In this document: positions 29,103-39,468 of the stretch, one piece after another
Numbering within the stretch: position 1 is the stretch's first letter
How the letters are laid out: the number at the start of each line of letters is the position of its first letter
Assembly: GCF_003096075.1 (NCBI RefSeq)
Contig: NZ_CP015449.1
Span: 1,729,001-1,793,000 of the forward strand
Reading direction: 5' to 3'
From: Dietzia lutea
GTDB lineage: Bacteria; Actinomycetota; Actinomycetes; Mycobacteriales; Mycobacteriaceae
Length of the DNA: 64,000 bases
Position numbers and translations under genes: made by a program
Notes under the pieces: model-generated
Seen by the model: the letters and a program-made list of their open reading frames with translations, nothing else
Databases searched by the model: none
Told to the model about the DNA's origin: nothing

Positions 29103-31376
29103 TCAGGCCTCCGCGGCGTCGGCGGCCGCCGACGGGAGGTCGTAGCCGAGCTCACCGGCGAGGGTCTCGAGCAACCCGATGGCGGCCTCGGCGATGACCG
29201 TGCCGGGCGGGTAGATCGCGGCGGCGCCGGCGTCGTAGAGCTCCTGGAAGTCACCGGGCGGGATGACGCCGCCGACGGTGACCATGATGTCCTCGCGGCC
29301 GACCTCGGCCAGAGCCGAGCGCAGCGCCGGCACGAGCGTGAGGTGCCCGGCCGCGAGCGAGGACACGCCCACCACGTGGACGTCGGCGTCGGCGGCCTGC
29401 TGGGCCACCTCCTCCGGCGTCTGGAACAGCGGGCCCATGTCCACGTCGAAGCCGAGGTCGGCGAACGCGGTGCCGACGACCTTCTGGCCGCGGTCGTGGC
29501 CGTCCTGGCCCATCTTGGCCAGCAGGATGCGCGGGCGGCGCCCGTCCTGCTCGGCGAACGCGTCGGCCATCCGCATGGCCCGGGTGACGTTGTCCACGGC
29601 GCCCTCCTTGGTGACCTCCTGCCGGTACACACCGGACAGGGTCTTGATCTCGGCCTTGTGACGACCGTAGACCTTCTCCAGCGCGTCGGAGATCTCGCCG
29701 ATGCTGGCGTGGGCCCGGGCGGCGTCGATCGCCAGCGCGAGGAGGTTGTTCTCCGGGTCGCTGCTGGGGCCACCGGAGGCGGCCTCCGTCAGCCGCGCGA
29801 GGGCGGCCTGGCAGGCGTCCTCGTCACGCTCGGCCCGCAGCTTCTCCAGCTTGGCGAGCTGCTCGGTGCGCACGCGCGAGTTGTCGACCTTGAGGACCTC
29901 GATCTCCTGGTCCTCGGTGACGACGTACTTGTTCACGCCGATGACCGGCTGGCGCCCGGAGTCGATGCGCGCCTGCGTGCGGGCCGCGGCCTCCTCGATG
30001 CGCAGCTTGGGGATGCCCTCGCCGATGGCCTGAGCCATGCCGCCGGCCTCCTCGATCTCCAGCAGGTGGAGACGGGCCTTGTCGGCGAGCTGCGCCGTGA
30101 GCCACTCGATGTAGTACGAGCCGGCCCACGGGTCGATCGGGCGGGTCGTGCCCGACTCCTGCTGCAGCAGCAGCTGGGTGTTGCGGGCGATGCGCGCGGA
30201 GAAGTCGGTCGGCAGGGCGAGCGCCTCGTCGAGGGCGTTGGTGTGCAGCGACTGCGTGTGGCCCTGCGTGGAGGCCATGGCCTCGATGCACGTGCGGGCG
30301 ACGTTGTTGAACACGTCCTGGGCCGTCAGGGACCAGCCCGACGTCTGCGAGTGCGTACGCAGGGACTTGGACTTGGGGTTCTTCGGCCCGAACTTCTCGA
30401 CCAGCTCGCTCCACAGCAGACGACCGGCGCGCAGCTTGGCGATCTCCATGGAGAAGTTCATGCCGATAGCCCAGAAGAACGACAACCGGGGGGCGAACTT
30501 GTCGATGTCGAGGCCCGCGTCCAGCCCGGCGCGCAGGTACTCGACGCCGTCGGCCAGCGTGTACGCCAGCTCGAGATCGGCCGTCGCACCGGCCTCCTGG
30601 ATGTGGTACCCGGAGATCGAGATGGAGTTGAATCGCGGCATCTTCTGCGAGGTGTAGGCGAAGATGTCCGAGATGATCCGCATGGACGGCTTGGGCGGAT
30701 AGATGTAGGTGTTGCGGACCATGAACTCCTTGAGGATGTCGTTCTGGATGGTCCCCGCGAGCTGCTCCGGCGTCACCCCCTGCTCCTCGGCCGCGACCAC
30801 GTAGAACGCCAGGATCGGCAGGACCGCGCCGTTCATGGTCATCGACACCGACACCGACGAGAGGTCGATGCCGTCGAACAGCTCCCGCATGTCGAGGATC
30901 GAGTCGATCGCCACGCCGGCCATGCCCACGTCACCGGCCACGCGCGGATGGTCGGAGTCGTAACCGCGGTGGGTGGCGAGGTCGAACGCCACGGACAGGC
31001 CCTTCTGCCCGGCGGCGAGGTTGCGCCGGTAGAAGGCGTTGGACTCGGCGGCGGTGGAGAAGCCCGCGTACTGGCGGATGGTCCACGGCTGGTTCACGTA
31101 CATCGACGGGTACGGCCCGCGGAGGAACGGAGCCGCACCGGGCACGGTGTCCAACGGGAAGGGCGTGACCTCCTCGCCGTCGTCGGTCGGGGCGGTGCCG
31201 GCCTCGACGGCGTCACGGTCGGCCTTGGTGTAGACGCGCTTGACGTCGATACCCTCGGGCGTCTCCCAGTGCGCGTCGGCGGCGATGCCGTCCTCGACCG
31301 CCACGGCGGCCGCCTCGACGTCCGGGCCGTCGGTGTCGCGGAGGGAGGCGGTGCTGAAATCGGGGAAGGTCGTCAT
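29103..31376 (-). CDS. mutB: Methylmalonyl-CoA mutase large subunit MutB
   Basis: The 757-residue catalytic subunit interconverts methylmalonyl-CoA and succinyl-CoA in propionate and odd-chain/branched substrate use. The N-terminal barrel (about 60-450) has [22 protein letters not shown], the substrate-tunnel motif, and [14 protein letters not shown]. The C-terminal B12 domain has [12 protein letters not shown], whose His binds cobalt. All key parts are intact, in contrast to mutA. The ATG begins 1 nt after the mutA stop (TGACATG). Confidence 0.97.
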   Translation of the reverse strand: MTTFPDFSTASLRDTDGPDVEAAAVAVEDGIAADAHWETPEGIDVKRVYTKADRDAVEAGTAPTDDGEEVTPFPLDTVPGAAPFLRGPYPSMYVNQPWTIRQYAGFSTAAESNAFYRRNLAAGQKGLSVAFDLATHRGYDSDHPRVAGDVGMAGVAIDSILDMRELFDGIDLSSVSVSMTMNGAVLPILAFYVVAAEEQGVTPEQLAGTIQNDILKEFMVRNTYIYPPKPSMRIISDIFAYTSQKMPRFNSISISGYHIQEAGATADLELAYTLADGVEYLRAGLDAGLDIDKFAPRLSFFWAIGMNFSMEIAKLRAGRLLWSELVEKFGPKNPKSKSLRTHSQTSGWSLTAQDVFNNVARTCIEAMASTQGHTQSLHTNALDEALALPTDFSARIARNTQLLLQQESGTTRPIDPWAGSYYIEWLTAQLADKARLHLLEIEEAGGMAQAIGEGIPKLRIEEAAARTQARIDSGRQPVIGVNKYVVTEDQEIEVLKVDNSRVRTEQLAKLEKLRAERDEDACQAALARLTEAASGGPSSDPENNLLALAIDAARAHASIGEISDALEKVYGRHKAEIKTLSGVYRQEVTKEGAVDNVTRAMRMADAFAEQDGRRPRILLAKMGQDGHDRGQKVVGTAFADLGFDVDMGPLFQTPEEVAQQAADADVHVVGVSSLAAGHLTLVPALRSALAEVGREDIMVTVGGVIPPGDFQELYDAGAAAIYPPGTVIAEAAIGLLETLAGELGYDLPSAAADAAEA

Positions 31377-31377
31377 G

Positions 31378-33251
31378 TCACTTCACTCCCAGCTGGTCGA
31401 GGAGGGTGGTCAGGGCTGCGACGGCGTCGATGCCGAGCGCCAGGTAGCCGTCCGGGCGGTCGGTGGCGTCCACCGGGAAGCCCTTCTCCGCGCCGGCGAG
31501 GTAGACGGTCGACACGCCCGCGTCGCGGAGTGCGCGCACGGCGCCTCCCCCTCGGTGGCGTAGCGCTTGTCGGCGCCGCACAACACGGCGATGTCCTCAC
31601 CCTCGCGGGCGTCGGCGTACTGGCCGGCCTCGGTGACACCCGGGTTGCGGGCCTCGATACCACCGGCGGCGAGCAGGTTGGCCACGAACGTCACGCGCGG
31701 CGTCGTCTCGGCCTGCGGGCCCAGACCCGCCAGCAGGACGGTCGGCCGGGACCCGGTCGCCTCCAGGTGCGCGTCGGAGCGGTCACGCAGGTCCTCGAAC
31801 GCGCGGCCGTACCGGTAGGCGTCGCCTCCTCGCCGGGAGGCGTCGAGCGGCTGCTCCGCGAGGTTCGGGAACTCGGACACGCCCGTGACGGGCGCCGTGC
31901 GGTGCGCGATGTCGTTGTCGCGGGCCTCGCGGACCCGCGCGATCGCCTCGCGGACGGTCCCCGACTCGATCGCCGCGACCAGGCCGCCCTCGGCCTCGAT
32001 GGTCTGCAGGGCGGACCACGCGGCGTCCGCGAGGGAGTCGGTGAGCGACTCGACGTACCAGGAGCCGCCCGCCGGGTCGACGACGTGGCCCAGGTGGGAC
32101 TCCTCGAGGAGCAGAAGCTGGGTGTTGCGGGCCATGCGCCCGGCGAACGAGCGGGAGGTGCTCTCGAGCCCGCCGGGAACGGAGGCGTCGAAGGGCAGGA
32201 CCGTCACGGAGGTAGCCCCGCCCACGCCGGCGCCGAACGCGGCGAGGGTCGTGCGCAGCATGTTCACCCACGGGTCGCGGCGCGACATCATGGCGGCGGA
32301 GGTCACGGCGTGCTGCGGTGCGCCGCCGGCCTCCGGGGCGTCCAGCAGCTCGGCGACCCGGGCCCACATGAGGCGGCCGGCGCGGAACTTGGCGATCGAG
32401 GCGAACTGGTCGTCGGTCGCGGCCAGCCGGAAGGAGACCTGGCGCAGCGCGGCCGCGGTGGGCACACCCGCCGAGACGAGCGCGCGCACGTACTCGAGCC
32501 CCGCGGCCACCGCGTAGGCCAGCTCCTGGGCGTCCCCGGCACCGTCGTCGTGGAAGACCGTGCCGTCGGCAACGAAGGTCCGGATGGTCTCCTCACGCTC
32601 GGACATCCGGGCGGCGAGCGTGACCGCGGCCTCGAGCCCGATCGAGTCGGTACCGGCGTAGCCGGCGGTGACCGGGGCGGCGCCCAGGTCGGCGATGACC
32701 GCGGCTCGGTCGGCGACCCCGTCACCGGCCGAACGGCGCTGGTCGAGCAGGCCCAGGAACGCGCCGGCGACCTCCTCGAGGTCGGCTTCCGAGTCGAAGG
32801 TGACCGGGGCCAGGTCCAGGTAGACGTCCTTGAGGACCCCTGCGAGGTCCGCGGCGGGCACGGACAGCCAGAGTGCCGAGACGCCCTGGTTCAGCAGGTC
32901 CAGGACCTCGGTGTTGACCTCGGAGGCCTCGCTCGTCGCCTCGACGCGGGCGCTGACGTGCCAGCCGCTCTCGGGCAGGCCCGACCGGTCCCCGCCGCGG
33001 ACGAACGGGAACTGCCCCGGTGCGGGGCGCTCGGCGATCTCGTCGACCCGGGTGTAGAGCGGGTTGATCTCGATGCCGTCCCGGGTGGTGGCCACGAGGG
33101 CGCGCCACGCGTCCTCCGGCATGTCGGCGGGATCCTTGCGGGCGGCCTTCGCGAGGACGGCTCCCACAGAGGCGTACCAGGAGTGAAGGTCAGGACCTGT
33201 GGTCGGACTGGTCACCGGTACCTCGTTCTCGTGTGGAGTGAAGGGGGTCAC
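31378..33251 (-). pseudogene. mutA: Methylmalonyl-CoA mutase small subunit MutA, frameshifted near the 3' end
   Basis: The first about 565 codons encode a normal small subunit ([25 protein letters not shown], the barrel; then the degenerate B12-like domain up to LCGADKRYATEG). At a run of five G (minus strand, about 31547-31551) the frame is lost by one base. The proper ending VRALRDAGVSTVYLAGAEKG...LLDQLGVK continues in another frame to a TGA at 31378-31380, next to mutB. Unrepaired, translation runs in the wrong frame to 31410. It is either a real mutation removing the last about 50 residues or a homopolymer sequencing error. Start: GTG 33251 with TAGAGT 6 nt upstream (leaderless); GTG 33215 with GAGG upstream is the alternative. 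Confidence 0.85.
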
Positions 33252-33257
33252 CGTCGG

Positions 33258-33263
33258 ACTCTA
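33258..33263 (-). promoter_or_regulatory. -10 element of the mutA-mutB-meaB operon
   Basis: TAGAGT on the minus strand, 6 nt before the GTG at 33251, is the only promoter-like box seen ahead of the operon. Confidence 0.55.
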
Positions 33264-33378
33264 GTCGAGCCCCGTTCGCAGAGGGAATACGGCCATACCC
33301 GCAGGCCCGCACGCAGGTGAAGAGGTACGTCTACACGCCGGACGGGCCGGCCGGTGCGCGGGGACTACAGTCATCCGC

Positions 33379-34014
33379 GTGCGGGGACGGGTGATCGGGT
33401 GGGTGGGGGCCGTAGCACTCGTCGTACTGGTCGCGACCTTCGTGCCGACGCCGGGCCTGGAGCAGCTGCGTGACTGGTCCGGGCAGCTCGGGCCGTGGTT
33501 CCCCGTGGCGTTCTTCGCCGCCTATGCCGTCGTCACCGTCGCGCCGATCCCCCGCTCGACGTTCACCTACTCGGCGGCCGTGCTGTTCGCGCCCGCCGTG
33601 GCGATCCCGTGGTCCCTGGTCGCCACCGGCGTCGCGGCGACACTGGCGTTCGTCGCGGTACGGCGGCTCGGTCACGAACGGACGGCCACGCTTCGGGCGC
33701 ACCCCCGCGTGGCCGCCGTGGACGCCCGACTCCGTCGACGCGGATGGCTGTCCGTGGGGAGCCTGCGACTGGTGCCCGCCGCGCCGTTCTCCGTGGTGAA
33801 CTATGCCGCCGCCCTCACCTCGATCCCCTACCCGCAGTTCATCGCGGCCACGGTGATCGGCAGCGCCCCGGGGACCGTCGCCGCGATCCTGCTGGGCGAC
33901 TCGCTCACGTCCGGCGACGGTGCGGCCGCGCTGTGGGCGACGGTCGGGTTCGCCGCCGTCGGACTCGTGGGGATGGTCCTCGACGCCCGGTTGCCGGTCA
34001 GGTCGGCTCGGTGA
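33379..34014 (+). CDS. VTT-domain (TVP38/DedA-like) membrane protein
   Basis: The 211-residue polytopic membrane protein has five or six hydrophobic segments. The VTT core motif shows as FAAYAVVTVAPIPRSTFTYSAAVLFAP, a re-entrant loop, and LRLVPAAPFSVVNYAAALTSIPYPQF. The family contains lipid scramblases and transporters of the DedA superfamily; it is equivalent to Rv1491c. TACAGT (33366-33371) lies 7 nt before the GTG start, suggesting a leaderless mRNA. Its last 17 nt overlap the end of the convergent DUF3097 gene. Confidence 0.82.
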   Translation: MRGRVIGWVGAVALVVLVATFVPTPGLEQLRDWSGQLGPWFPVAFFAAYAVVTVAPIPRSTFTYSAAVLFAPAVAIPWSLVATGVAATLAFVAVRRLGHERTATLRAHPRVAAVDARLRRRGWLSVGSLRLVPAAPFSVVNYAAALTSIPYPQFIAATVIGSAPGTVAAILLGDSLTSGDGAAALWATVGFAAVGLVGMVLDARLPVRSAR

Positions 34015-34819
34015 CGAAATCCACCAGCCGCTCCACCGCGCCGAGCAGCGCCGGCTCGATGTCACGGTAGGAGCTCACCGACGCCAGCACCCGACGGAAC
34101 CCGTCGGCGGGCTCGCCCCAGCCCAGTCGCCGGCAGATCCCCGTCTTCCAGTCCTCGCCGCGTGGCACCACGGGCCACTCGCGGATACCCACCGCGGACG
34201 GCTTCACCGCCTGCCAGATGTCGACGTACGGGTGGCCGGTGACCAGGACGTTCTGCCCCAGACCGGCGACGATCCTCGACTCCTTGCTGCCCTCGACCAG
34301 GTGATCCACGAGCACACCGAGGCGCGCCGAAGGCGTGGGTCCGAACTCGGCGACCAGCGCGGCCAGATCGTCGATGCCGTGGAGCGGCTCCACGACCACG
34401 CCCTCGACGCGCAGGTCGTGGCCCCAGATCTTTTCGACCAGAGCGGCGTCGTGGATGCCCTCCACCCAGATGCGGCCCGCCCGGGCCGTGCGGGCGCGCA
34501 GGCCCTCGACCTTCCGCGACCCCGAGGCCGTGACCGCGGGCCCCCGCCGGGCGGCCGGAGCCGGCTTGCGCAGAGTCACCGGCGAGCCGTCGATGAGAAA
34601 CGCCGAGGGCGTCATCGCGAAGAGGCGGACCCGACCGTGCCGGTCCTCGAGTTTGACGAACTCGCCGTCGTAACTCCGGTCGAAACCCACCACCGCACCG
34701 CAGAACCCGGACTCGGCGTCCTCCACCACCAGGTCCCGCTCGGCGTCGACGACGGGGACCTCCGGGCGGCGCCGCCGCGCCGTCCCGGACAGGATGTCGG
34801 AGCCGTACATGTCTGCCAT
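33998..34819 (-). CDS. DUF3097 protein
   Basis: The 273-residue protein starts MADMYGSDILSG, the usual DUF3097 opening, followed by the basic TARRRRPEVPV. The later part has IWVEGIHDAALVEKIWG, a TOPRIM-like glutamate strand, and LGVLVDHLVEGSKE, the second acidic TOPRIM motif, so it may bind Mg and a nucleic acid. Function is unproven. The ATG at 34819 is preferred to 34903 because TACGGT lies 8 nt upstream and the family begins there. Confidence 0.8.
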   Translation of the reverse strand: MADMYGSDILSGTARRRRPEVPVVDAERDLVVEDAESGFCGAVVGFDRSYDGEFVKLEDRHGRVRLFAMTPSAFLIDGSPVTLRKPAPAARRGPAVTASGSRKVEGLRARTARAGRIWVEGIHDAALVEKIWGHDLRVEGVVVEPLHGIDDLAALVAEFGPTPSARLGVLVDHLVEGSKESRIVAGLGQNVLVTGHPYVDIWQAVKPSAVGIREWPVVPRGEDWKTGICRRLGWGEPADGFRRVLASVSSYRDIEPALLGAVERLVDFVTEPT

Positions 34820-34886
34820 GGCCAGACACCGTAGCCGCAGTCGCGCCGGGGGTATCGGCGGCGCACCGTCGGTAAGATCGATCGTC

Positions 34887-35699
34887 ATGTCCCGACCCCT
34901 CACCCGTGACTCCGTGCTGTCCCCGGCGTGGCCGCTGCCCCTCCACCTGCTCCGGACCGCGTGGGCGGATCAACCCTTTGACGACCTGACCGGGTACGTG
35001 TCCGGCCTCGCCGGGTCCCATCTGCTCGACATCGTCGGCGAGTCGGTGCGGATGCTGGACGGGCTCTCCCCCGCCGGCGGACCCACGGGTCTGCTGCCGG
35101 ACCTGGTCACCACACTGCGGCGCGCCGGCTGTGAGCACCCGGCGCCCGAGGTCCTGTCCCTGCTCACGACCGCGCCCGGCGACTCGTCGAGCCTGCCTCC
35201 GATCCCCTCGGTCCGGGCGGATGTGGCCGACGCCGGCTGGGGCGTGCTCGTCCGCGACCCCGCCTCACGCGAGGCGGTGTGCCTGACCTGTGCGCAACCC
35301 CATCCGGACGTGCTGCGCTGGCGGGCGCGCGGGGTGCTCGACTGTCCGGTGGTACCCCAGCCGGCGGGCCCGTCCGAGGCGCTGGCCGAGCTCGGCAGCG
35401 CTGTCATGGACGCCGCCGAACTCATCGAACGGACCGCGGTGCGGACCGGCCCGAGCGCGCGCGTGGACATCCATAGCCACGTCACCCGGCTGCCCGCCGG
35501 GCTCCCCTCGCGGGTGGTGGAGCTGGTCGACCGGATCGACCGGGTCGAGGCCATCATCGCCGTCGCCCTGTCCCAGCCGGACGTCGGCGCTGACCCGGCC
35601 GCGCGCGAGCCGGTGCTGCGACGTCTGATCGCGGTCAAGGACGCGGCGCGACGGTCCGCAGTGGCCGCGGCCGGTGACGCCGCCCTCCGGGCGCGCTAG
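34887..35699 (+). CDS. Conserved-looking protein of unknown function
   Basis: I do not recognise this 270-residue, Ala/Arg-rich soluble protein. It has no signal peptide or membrane segment, a central acidic/hydrophobic helix pattern and four cysteines (AGCEHP, REAVCLTCAQPHP, LDCPVVP). The CLTC pair with the nearby His might bind metal. Codon use is normal for the window. TAAGAT (34873-34878) lies 8 nt before the ATG, supporting a real leaderless gene divergent from DUF3097. Confidence 0.6.
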   Translation: MSRPLTRDSVLSPAWPLPLHLLRTAWADQPFDDLTGYVSGLAGSHLLDIVGESVRMLDGLSPAGGPTGLLPDLVTTLRRAGCEHPAPEVLSLLTTAPGDSSSLPPIPSVRADVADAGWGVLVRDPASREAVCLTCAQPHPDVLRWRARGVLDCPVVPQPAGPSEALAELGSAVMDAAELIERTAVRTGPSARVDIHSHVTRLPAGLPSRVVELVDRIDRVEAIIAVALSQPDVGADPAAREPVLRRLIAVKDAARRSAVAAAGDAALRAR

Positions 35700-35761
35700 T
35701 CGGTCAGCCCCGCGGGGGCCGGCACCCGGGCGCGCCCCCGCAGGGCGGGGTGCGGCGGCCG

Positions 35762-36826
35762 TCAGCCCCCGCAGCAGCCGAGGGCGCAGCGGGCGCCGTC
35801 GCGGTTCCGTCCGAGGGCGGGAACGGAACCGGGGCGGTCCTGAGCGGAGCCCGTCTCGACCTCGTCGAGGAGCTCGAGCACCATCCGGGCGAACTCACGG
35901 CTCGGCCCCGGCGTGGCGCACCGCGTGACCGTGACCCCCAGCTCGCGGACTTCGTCGATGAGCTCGGTGTCCAGGTCCCAGACGACCTCGACGTGATCGG
36001 AGATGAATCCGATCGGGACGATCACCACGTCGGTGACGCCCTGCGAGGTGGCCAGCTCGCTCACGTGGTCCACGACGTCCGGCTCGAGCCACGGCACGCT
36101 CGGCGGGCCGGAGCGGGACTGCCAGACCAGGTCGTAGTCGGCGACGCCCGCCGCCTCGGCGACGAGGCGCGACGCCTCGGCGACCTGACGGCTGTAGAGG
36201 TGGCCCCCGAGGGACGGCGGCCCGGCCGCCTCGTCCGCGGACGTGGGCACGGAGTGGGCGGTGAAGATCACCCGGGCCCCCGGGGCGGCGGAGGCGATCG
36301 CCTCCCGCAGGTCGGAGGCGAACCGCTCGATGAACAGCGGGTGATCGTAGAACTGACGGAGCCGCACCATCGTGGGCGCGCCCTCGACCTGCTCGCGGGC
36401 GCGGGCGATGTCCTCCTGGTACTGCGCGCAGCCGGAGTACCCGCCCCACGCGGAGGTGGCGAAGACGGCGGACTTGCGGACCCCGTCCGCGACCATCTGT
36501 CGGACGGTGTCCTCGGCCATCGGCGTCCAGTTGCGGTTGCCGAAGTACACGGGCAGGTCGCGGCCGCGGTCCGCCAGTTCGGCCTCGACGTTGGCGATGA
36601 TCTCGCGGTTGAGGTCGTTGATGGGGCTGCGACCGCCAAGGTGCCGGTAGTGCGTGGCCACCTCCTCGAGGCGCTCGCGCGGGATCCCACGGCCGCGAGT
36701 GACGTTCTCGAGGAACGGGATGACGTCGTCCTGGCCCTCGGGGCCGCCGAACGAGAGCACCAGCAGGGCGTCCACCTGCCCCGAGGTGGCGTCCGGGGTG
36801 GAGGGGGCGTCGGTCGATGCGGTCAT
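35762..36826 (-). CDS. hemH: Ferrochelatase (coproporphyrin-type)
   Basis: The 354-residue enzyme inserts Fe(II) into a porphyrin; in actinobacteria the substrate is coproporphyrin III. Motifs: LLVLSFGGPEG at the N-terminus, VYFGNRNWTP, FTAHSVPTSADE with the catalytic His, SRSGPPSVPWLEPD and VPIGFISDHVEV. The tail CALGCCGG plus Cys in SGCAQYQ provide the 2Fe-2S cluster ligands of actinobacterial ferrochelatases, tying it to the suf operon. It begins 5 nt after inhA, the order fabG-inhA-hemH of M. tuberculosis. Confidence 0.95.
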   Translation of the reverse strand: MTASTDAPSTPDATSGQVDALLVLSFGGPEGQDDVIPFLENVTRGRGIPRERLEEVATHYRHLGGRSPINDLNREIIANVEAELADRGRDLPVYFGNRNWTPMAEDTVRQMVADGVRKSAVFATSAWGGYSGCAQYQEDIARAREQVEGAPTMVRLRQFYDHPLFIERFASDLREAIASAAPGARVIFTAHSVPTSADEAAGPPSLGGHLYSRQVAEASRLVAEAAGVADYDLVWQSRSGPPSVPWLEPDVVDHVSELATSQGVTDVVIVPIGFISDHVEVVWDLDTELIDEVRELGVTVTRCATPGPSREFARMVLELLDEVETGSAQDRPGSVPALGRNRDGARCALGCCGG

Positions 36827-36831
36827 TCAGA

Positions 36832-37689
36832 TCACTCCTGTCCGCTGAAGGAAACGGTCCCGGCGCCGCCGTCGGCGTAGATGACGGTGCCGGTCGTGGC
36901 GGCCATGAGGTCGGAGAGCAGGGCGACGGCCGTCGTCGCCACCGAGGTGGGGTCGTCCACGTCCCAGCCGAGCGGCGCCCGCCGGTCCCACTCGTCCTGC
37001 ATCCTGTCCAGCTCGCCGCCGGGGCCGAGGGCCTCGCCGGCGATCGCCTTGGCCGCGAGGGTCTTGACGGGGCCGGCGGCGATGAGGTTGGACCGCACGC
37101 CGTCGGGGCCGAGTTCGCGGGCGACGTACCTGTTGACGGCCTCGAGCGCGTTCTTGGCGACCGACATCCAGTTGTAGAAGGGCATGGAGAACCGCGGGTC
37201 GAAGTCGAGGCCGATGATCGACGCGCCCCGGTTGAGCAGTGGCCGGGTAGCCTTGGCCAGGACGGAGTACGAGTAGGCCGAGACCTCGAGCGCGACGGCC
37301 ACGTCCTTCCAGGGTGCGTCGAGGAACGGGTCCCCGAGGCAGCTGGGCGGCGCGAACCCGATCGAGTGGACGACGCCGTCGAGCGAATCGGCGTGTTCGC
37401 GGACCCGGTCGGCCAGCGCCGCGAGGTCGTCCTCGCTCTGCACGTCCAGTTCGATCACCGGCGGGCGCTCGGGCAGGCGCTTGGCGATCGCCTTGACGAG
37501 GGAGGGCCGACCGTACGCGGTGAGGATGACCTTCGCGCCGTGCAGCTGGCAGTGCTTGGCGATGTGGAAGGCGATCGAGGCGTCGGTGATGACGCCCGTG
37601 ACGAGAATCGTCCGGCCGGCCAGCAGCCCGCCGCCGGTCGTGGTCGTCTCGCCGGAGGCGACCGTGGCGTCCGTCTCGGTCTGGCTCAT
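36832..37689 (-). CDS. inhA: Enoyl-ACP reductase InhA (FabI type)
   Basis: The 285-residue NADH-dependent enzyme performs the last reduction of the FAS-II cycle, which elongates acyl chains toward mycolic acids. It has ILVTGVITDASIAFHIAK (nucleotide loop), HSIGFAPP and FYNWMSVAKNALEAVNRYVARELG, the Tyr-x6-Lys catalytic pair, and a 25-residue Thr/Gly-rich N-terminal extension. It starts 1 nt after the fabG stop (TGACATG), so the two are coupled. Isoniazid resistance cannot be inferred from the sequence. Confidence 0.95.
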   Translation of the reverse strand: MSQTETDATVASGETTTTGGGLLAGRTILVTGVITDASIAFHIAKHCQLHGAKVILTAYGRPSLVKAIAKRLPERPPVIELDVQSEDDLAALADRVREHADSLDGVVHSIGFAPPSCLGDPFLDAPWKDVAVALEVSAYSYSVLAKATRPLLNRGASIIGLDFDPRFSMPFYNWMSVAKNALEAVNRYVARELGPDGVRSNLIAAGPVKTLAAKAIAGEALGPGGELDRMQDEWDRRAPLGWDVDDPTSVATTAVALLSDLMAATTGTVIYADGGAGTVSFSGQE

Positions 37690-37690
37690 G

Positions 37691-38434
<744 letters not shown>

Positions 38435-38440
38435 GCGAGC

Positions 38441-38487
38441 CGGGCCGGCGGGTCCGGCGCTGGTGCGTTCCGCCGGCCCGCCGGACC
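38441..38487 (-). terminator. Two mutually exclusive GC hairpins after the VWA gene
   Basis: An 11-bp stem (38441-38451 with 38470-38480) and a 9-bp stem (38451-38459 with 38479-38487) share bases and cannot form together. They lie between the VWA stop and the fabG1 promoter, with no T tract. They may separate the two operons. Confidence 0.5.
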
Positions 38488-39468
38488 TCACGGGATCCGG
38501 CGGTGTGCGGTCAGCGATCCCGCCGCCGCCGTCATGGCGAGTAGTGAGCCGATGATGAGCCAGGGCCGCGAGGCGTCGGCCTTCTTCCACTCGTAGCCGA
38601 TCTGCTCCTCGAGGGTGCGGTACACCGAGTCCAGTTCCTCGAGGGTCGACGCCGTGAAGAAGTCGCCGCCGGACAGGTCGGCGATGTTGCGCAGGGAGGC
38701 GTCGTCGACGGGGACCGGCTGGGGTCGGCCCTGGATGTCGACGGTGCCGTACAGGGTGCCGAACGAGATCGTGGAGACGGGGATCCCGGCCTCGGCCGCG
38801 CGCTCGGCGGCGGTGAACGCGCCGCGCTCCTCGGTGGGGTCGGCGGGGACGGTCTCCTTGCCATCGGAGAGGAGGACGATCCGGGCGGGCGGGGCCTGGT
38901 CGGGGCCGCCGAGGCTCTCGGTGAAGGTGGTGATCGCCTGGGTTGCGGTGTAGATGGCCTCGCCGGTGGCGGTGCGCTCGTCGAGGCTGAGCCGGTCGAC
39001 GGCGCGGACGACCGGACCCCGGTCGGTGGTGGGGGCCACGAGCATCGAGGCGGTGCCGGCGTAGGAGACGAGGCCCAGGTTGACGCCCGGGGTGAGGTTG
39101 TTGGCGAAGGTCGTGGCGGCCTGCTGCGCGGCCTCGAGGCGCGAGGGTGAGACGTCGGTGGACTCCATGGACAGGGAGACGTCGACGACGAGCATGACCG
39201 TGGCCCGGTTCCGTGGGACCTTCTGTTCCCTCTGTGGGCCGGCCAGTGCCACGACGAGCGCCAGCAGGGAGAGCACGAGGAGCACCGCCGGGACGTGCGT
39301 GAACCAGCGGCGACCGCGGCGGTCGACGGTACGCAGGGTGCCGAAGTTGCCGAAGCGGACGGTGCGTCGTTTCTTGGAGCGCAGCGCTATGACGTAGCCG
39401 ATGGCGAGGGCGACCGGGACGATCAGCAGGATCAGCCACAGCGGGTGCTGGAACTCGGACAGGCTCAT
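38488..39468 (-). CDS. VWA-domain membrane protein (MoxR operon)
   Basis: The 326-residue protein has two N-terminal membrane segments (PLWLILLIVPVALAIGYV and VPAVLLVLSLLALVVALAG), a von Willebrand A domain with MIDAS motif DVSLS (about 100) and GTAT/LSDGKET, and a C-terminal membrane helix. It is equivalent to Rv1481. VWA proteins act with MoxR AAA ATPases in assembly or metal-dependent chaperoning of envelope complexes. ATG at 39468 overlaps the DUF58 stop (ATGA), so a longer frame back to 40704 is not used. Confidence 0.88.
   Translation of the reverse strand: MSLSEFQHPLWLILLIVPVALAIGYVIALRSKKRRTVRFGNFGTLRTVDRRGRRWFTHVPAVLLVLSLLALVVALAGPQREQKVPRNRATVMLVVDVSLSMESTDVSPSRLEAAQQAATTFANNLTPGVNLGLVSYAGTASMLVAPTTDRGPVVRAVDRLSLDERTATGEAIYTATQAITTFTESLGGPDQAPPARIVLLSDGKETVPADPTEERGAFTAAERAAEAGIPVSTISFGTLYGTVDIQGRPQPVPVDDASLRNIADLSGGDFFTASTLEELDSVYRTLEEQIGYEWKKADASRPWLIIGSLLAMTAAAGSLTAHRRIP

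Noticed and set aside
29343-33320. Very long plus-strand frame of 1325 codons opposite mutA-mutB
   Set aside because: It is antisense to well-recognised genes. Its composition (Val/Gly/Arg/Asp/His) is the known shadow effect of high-GC third positions. The same applies to 7338-10922 opposite metH and the frame opposite acn.
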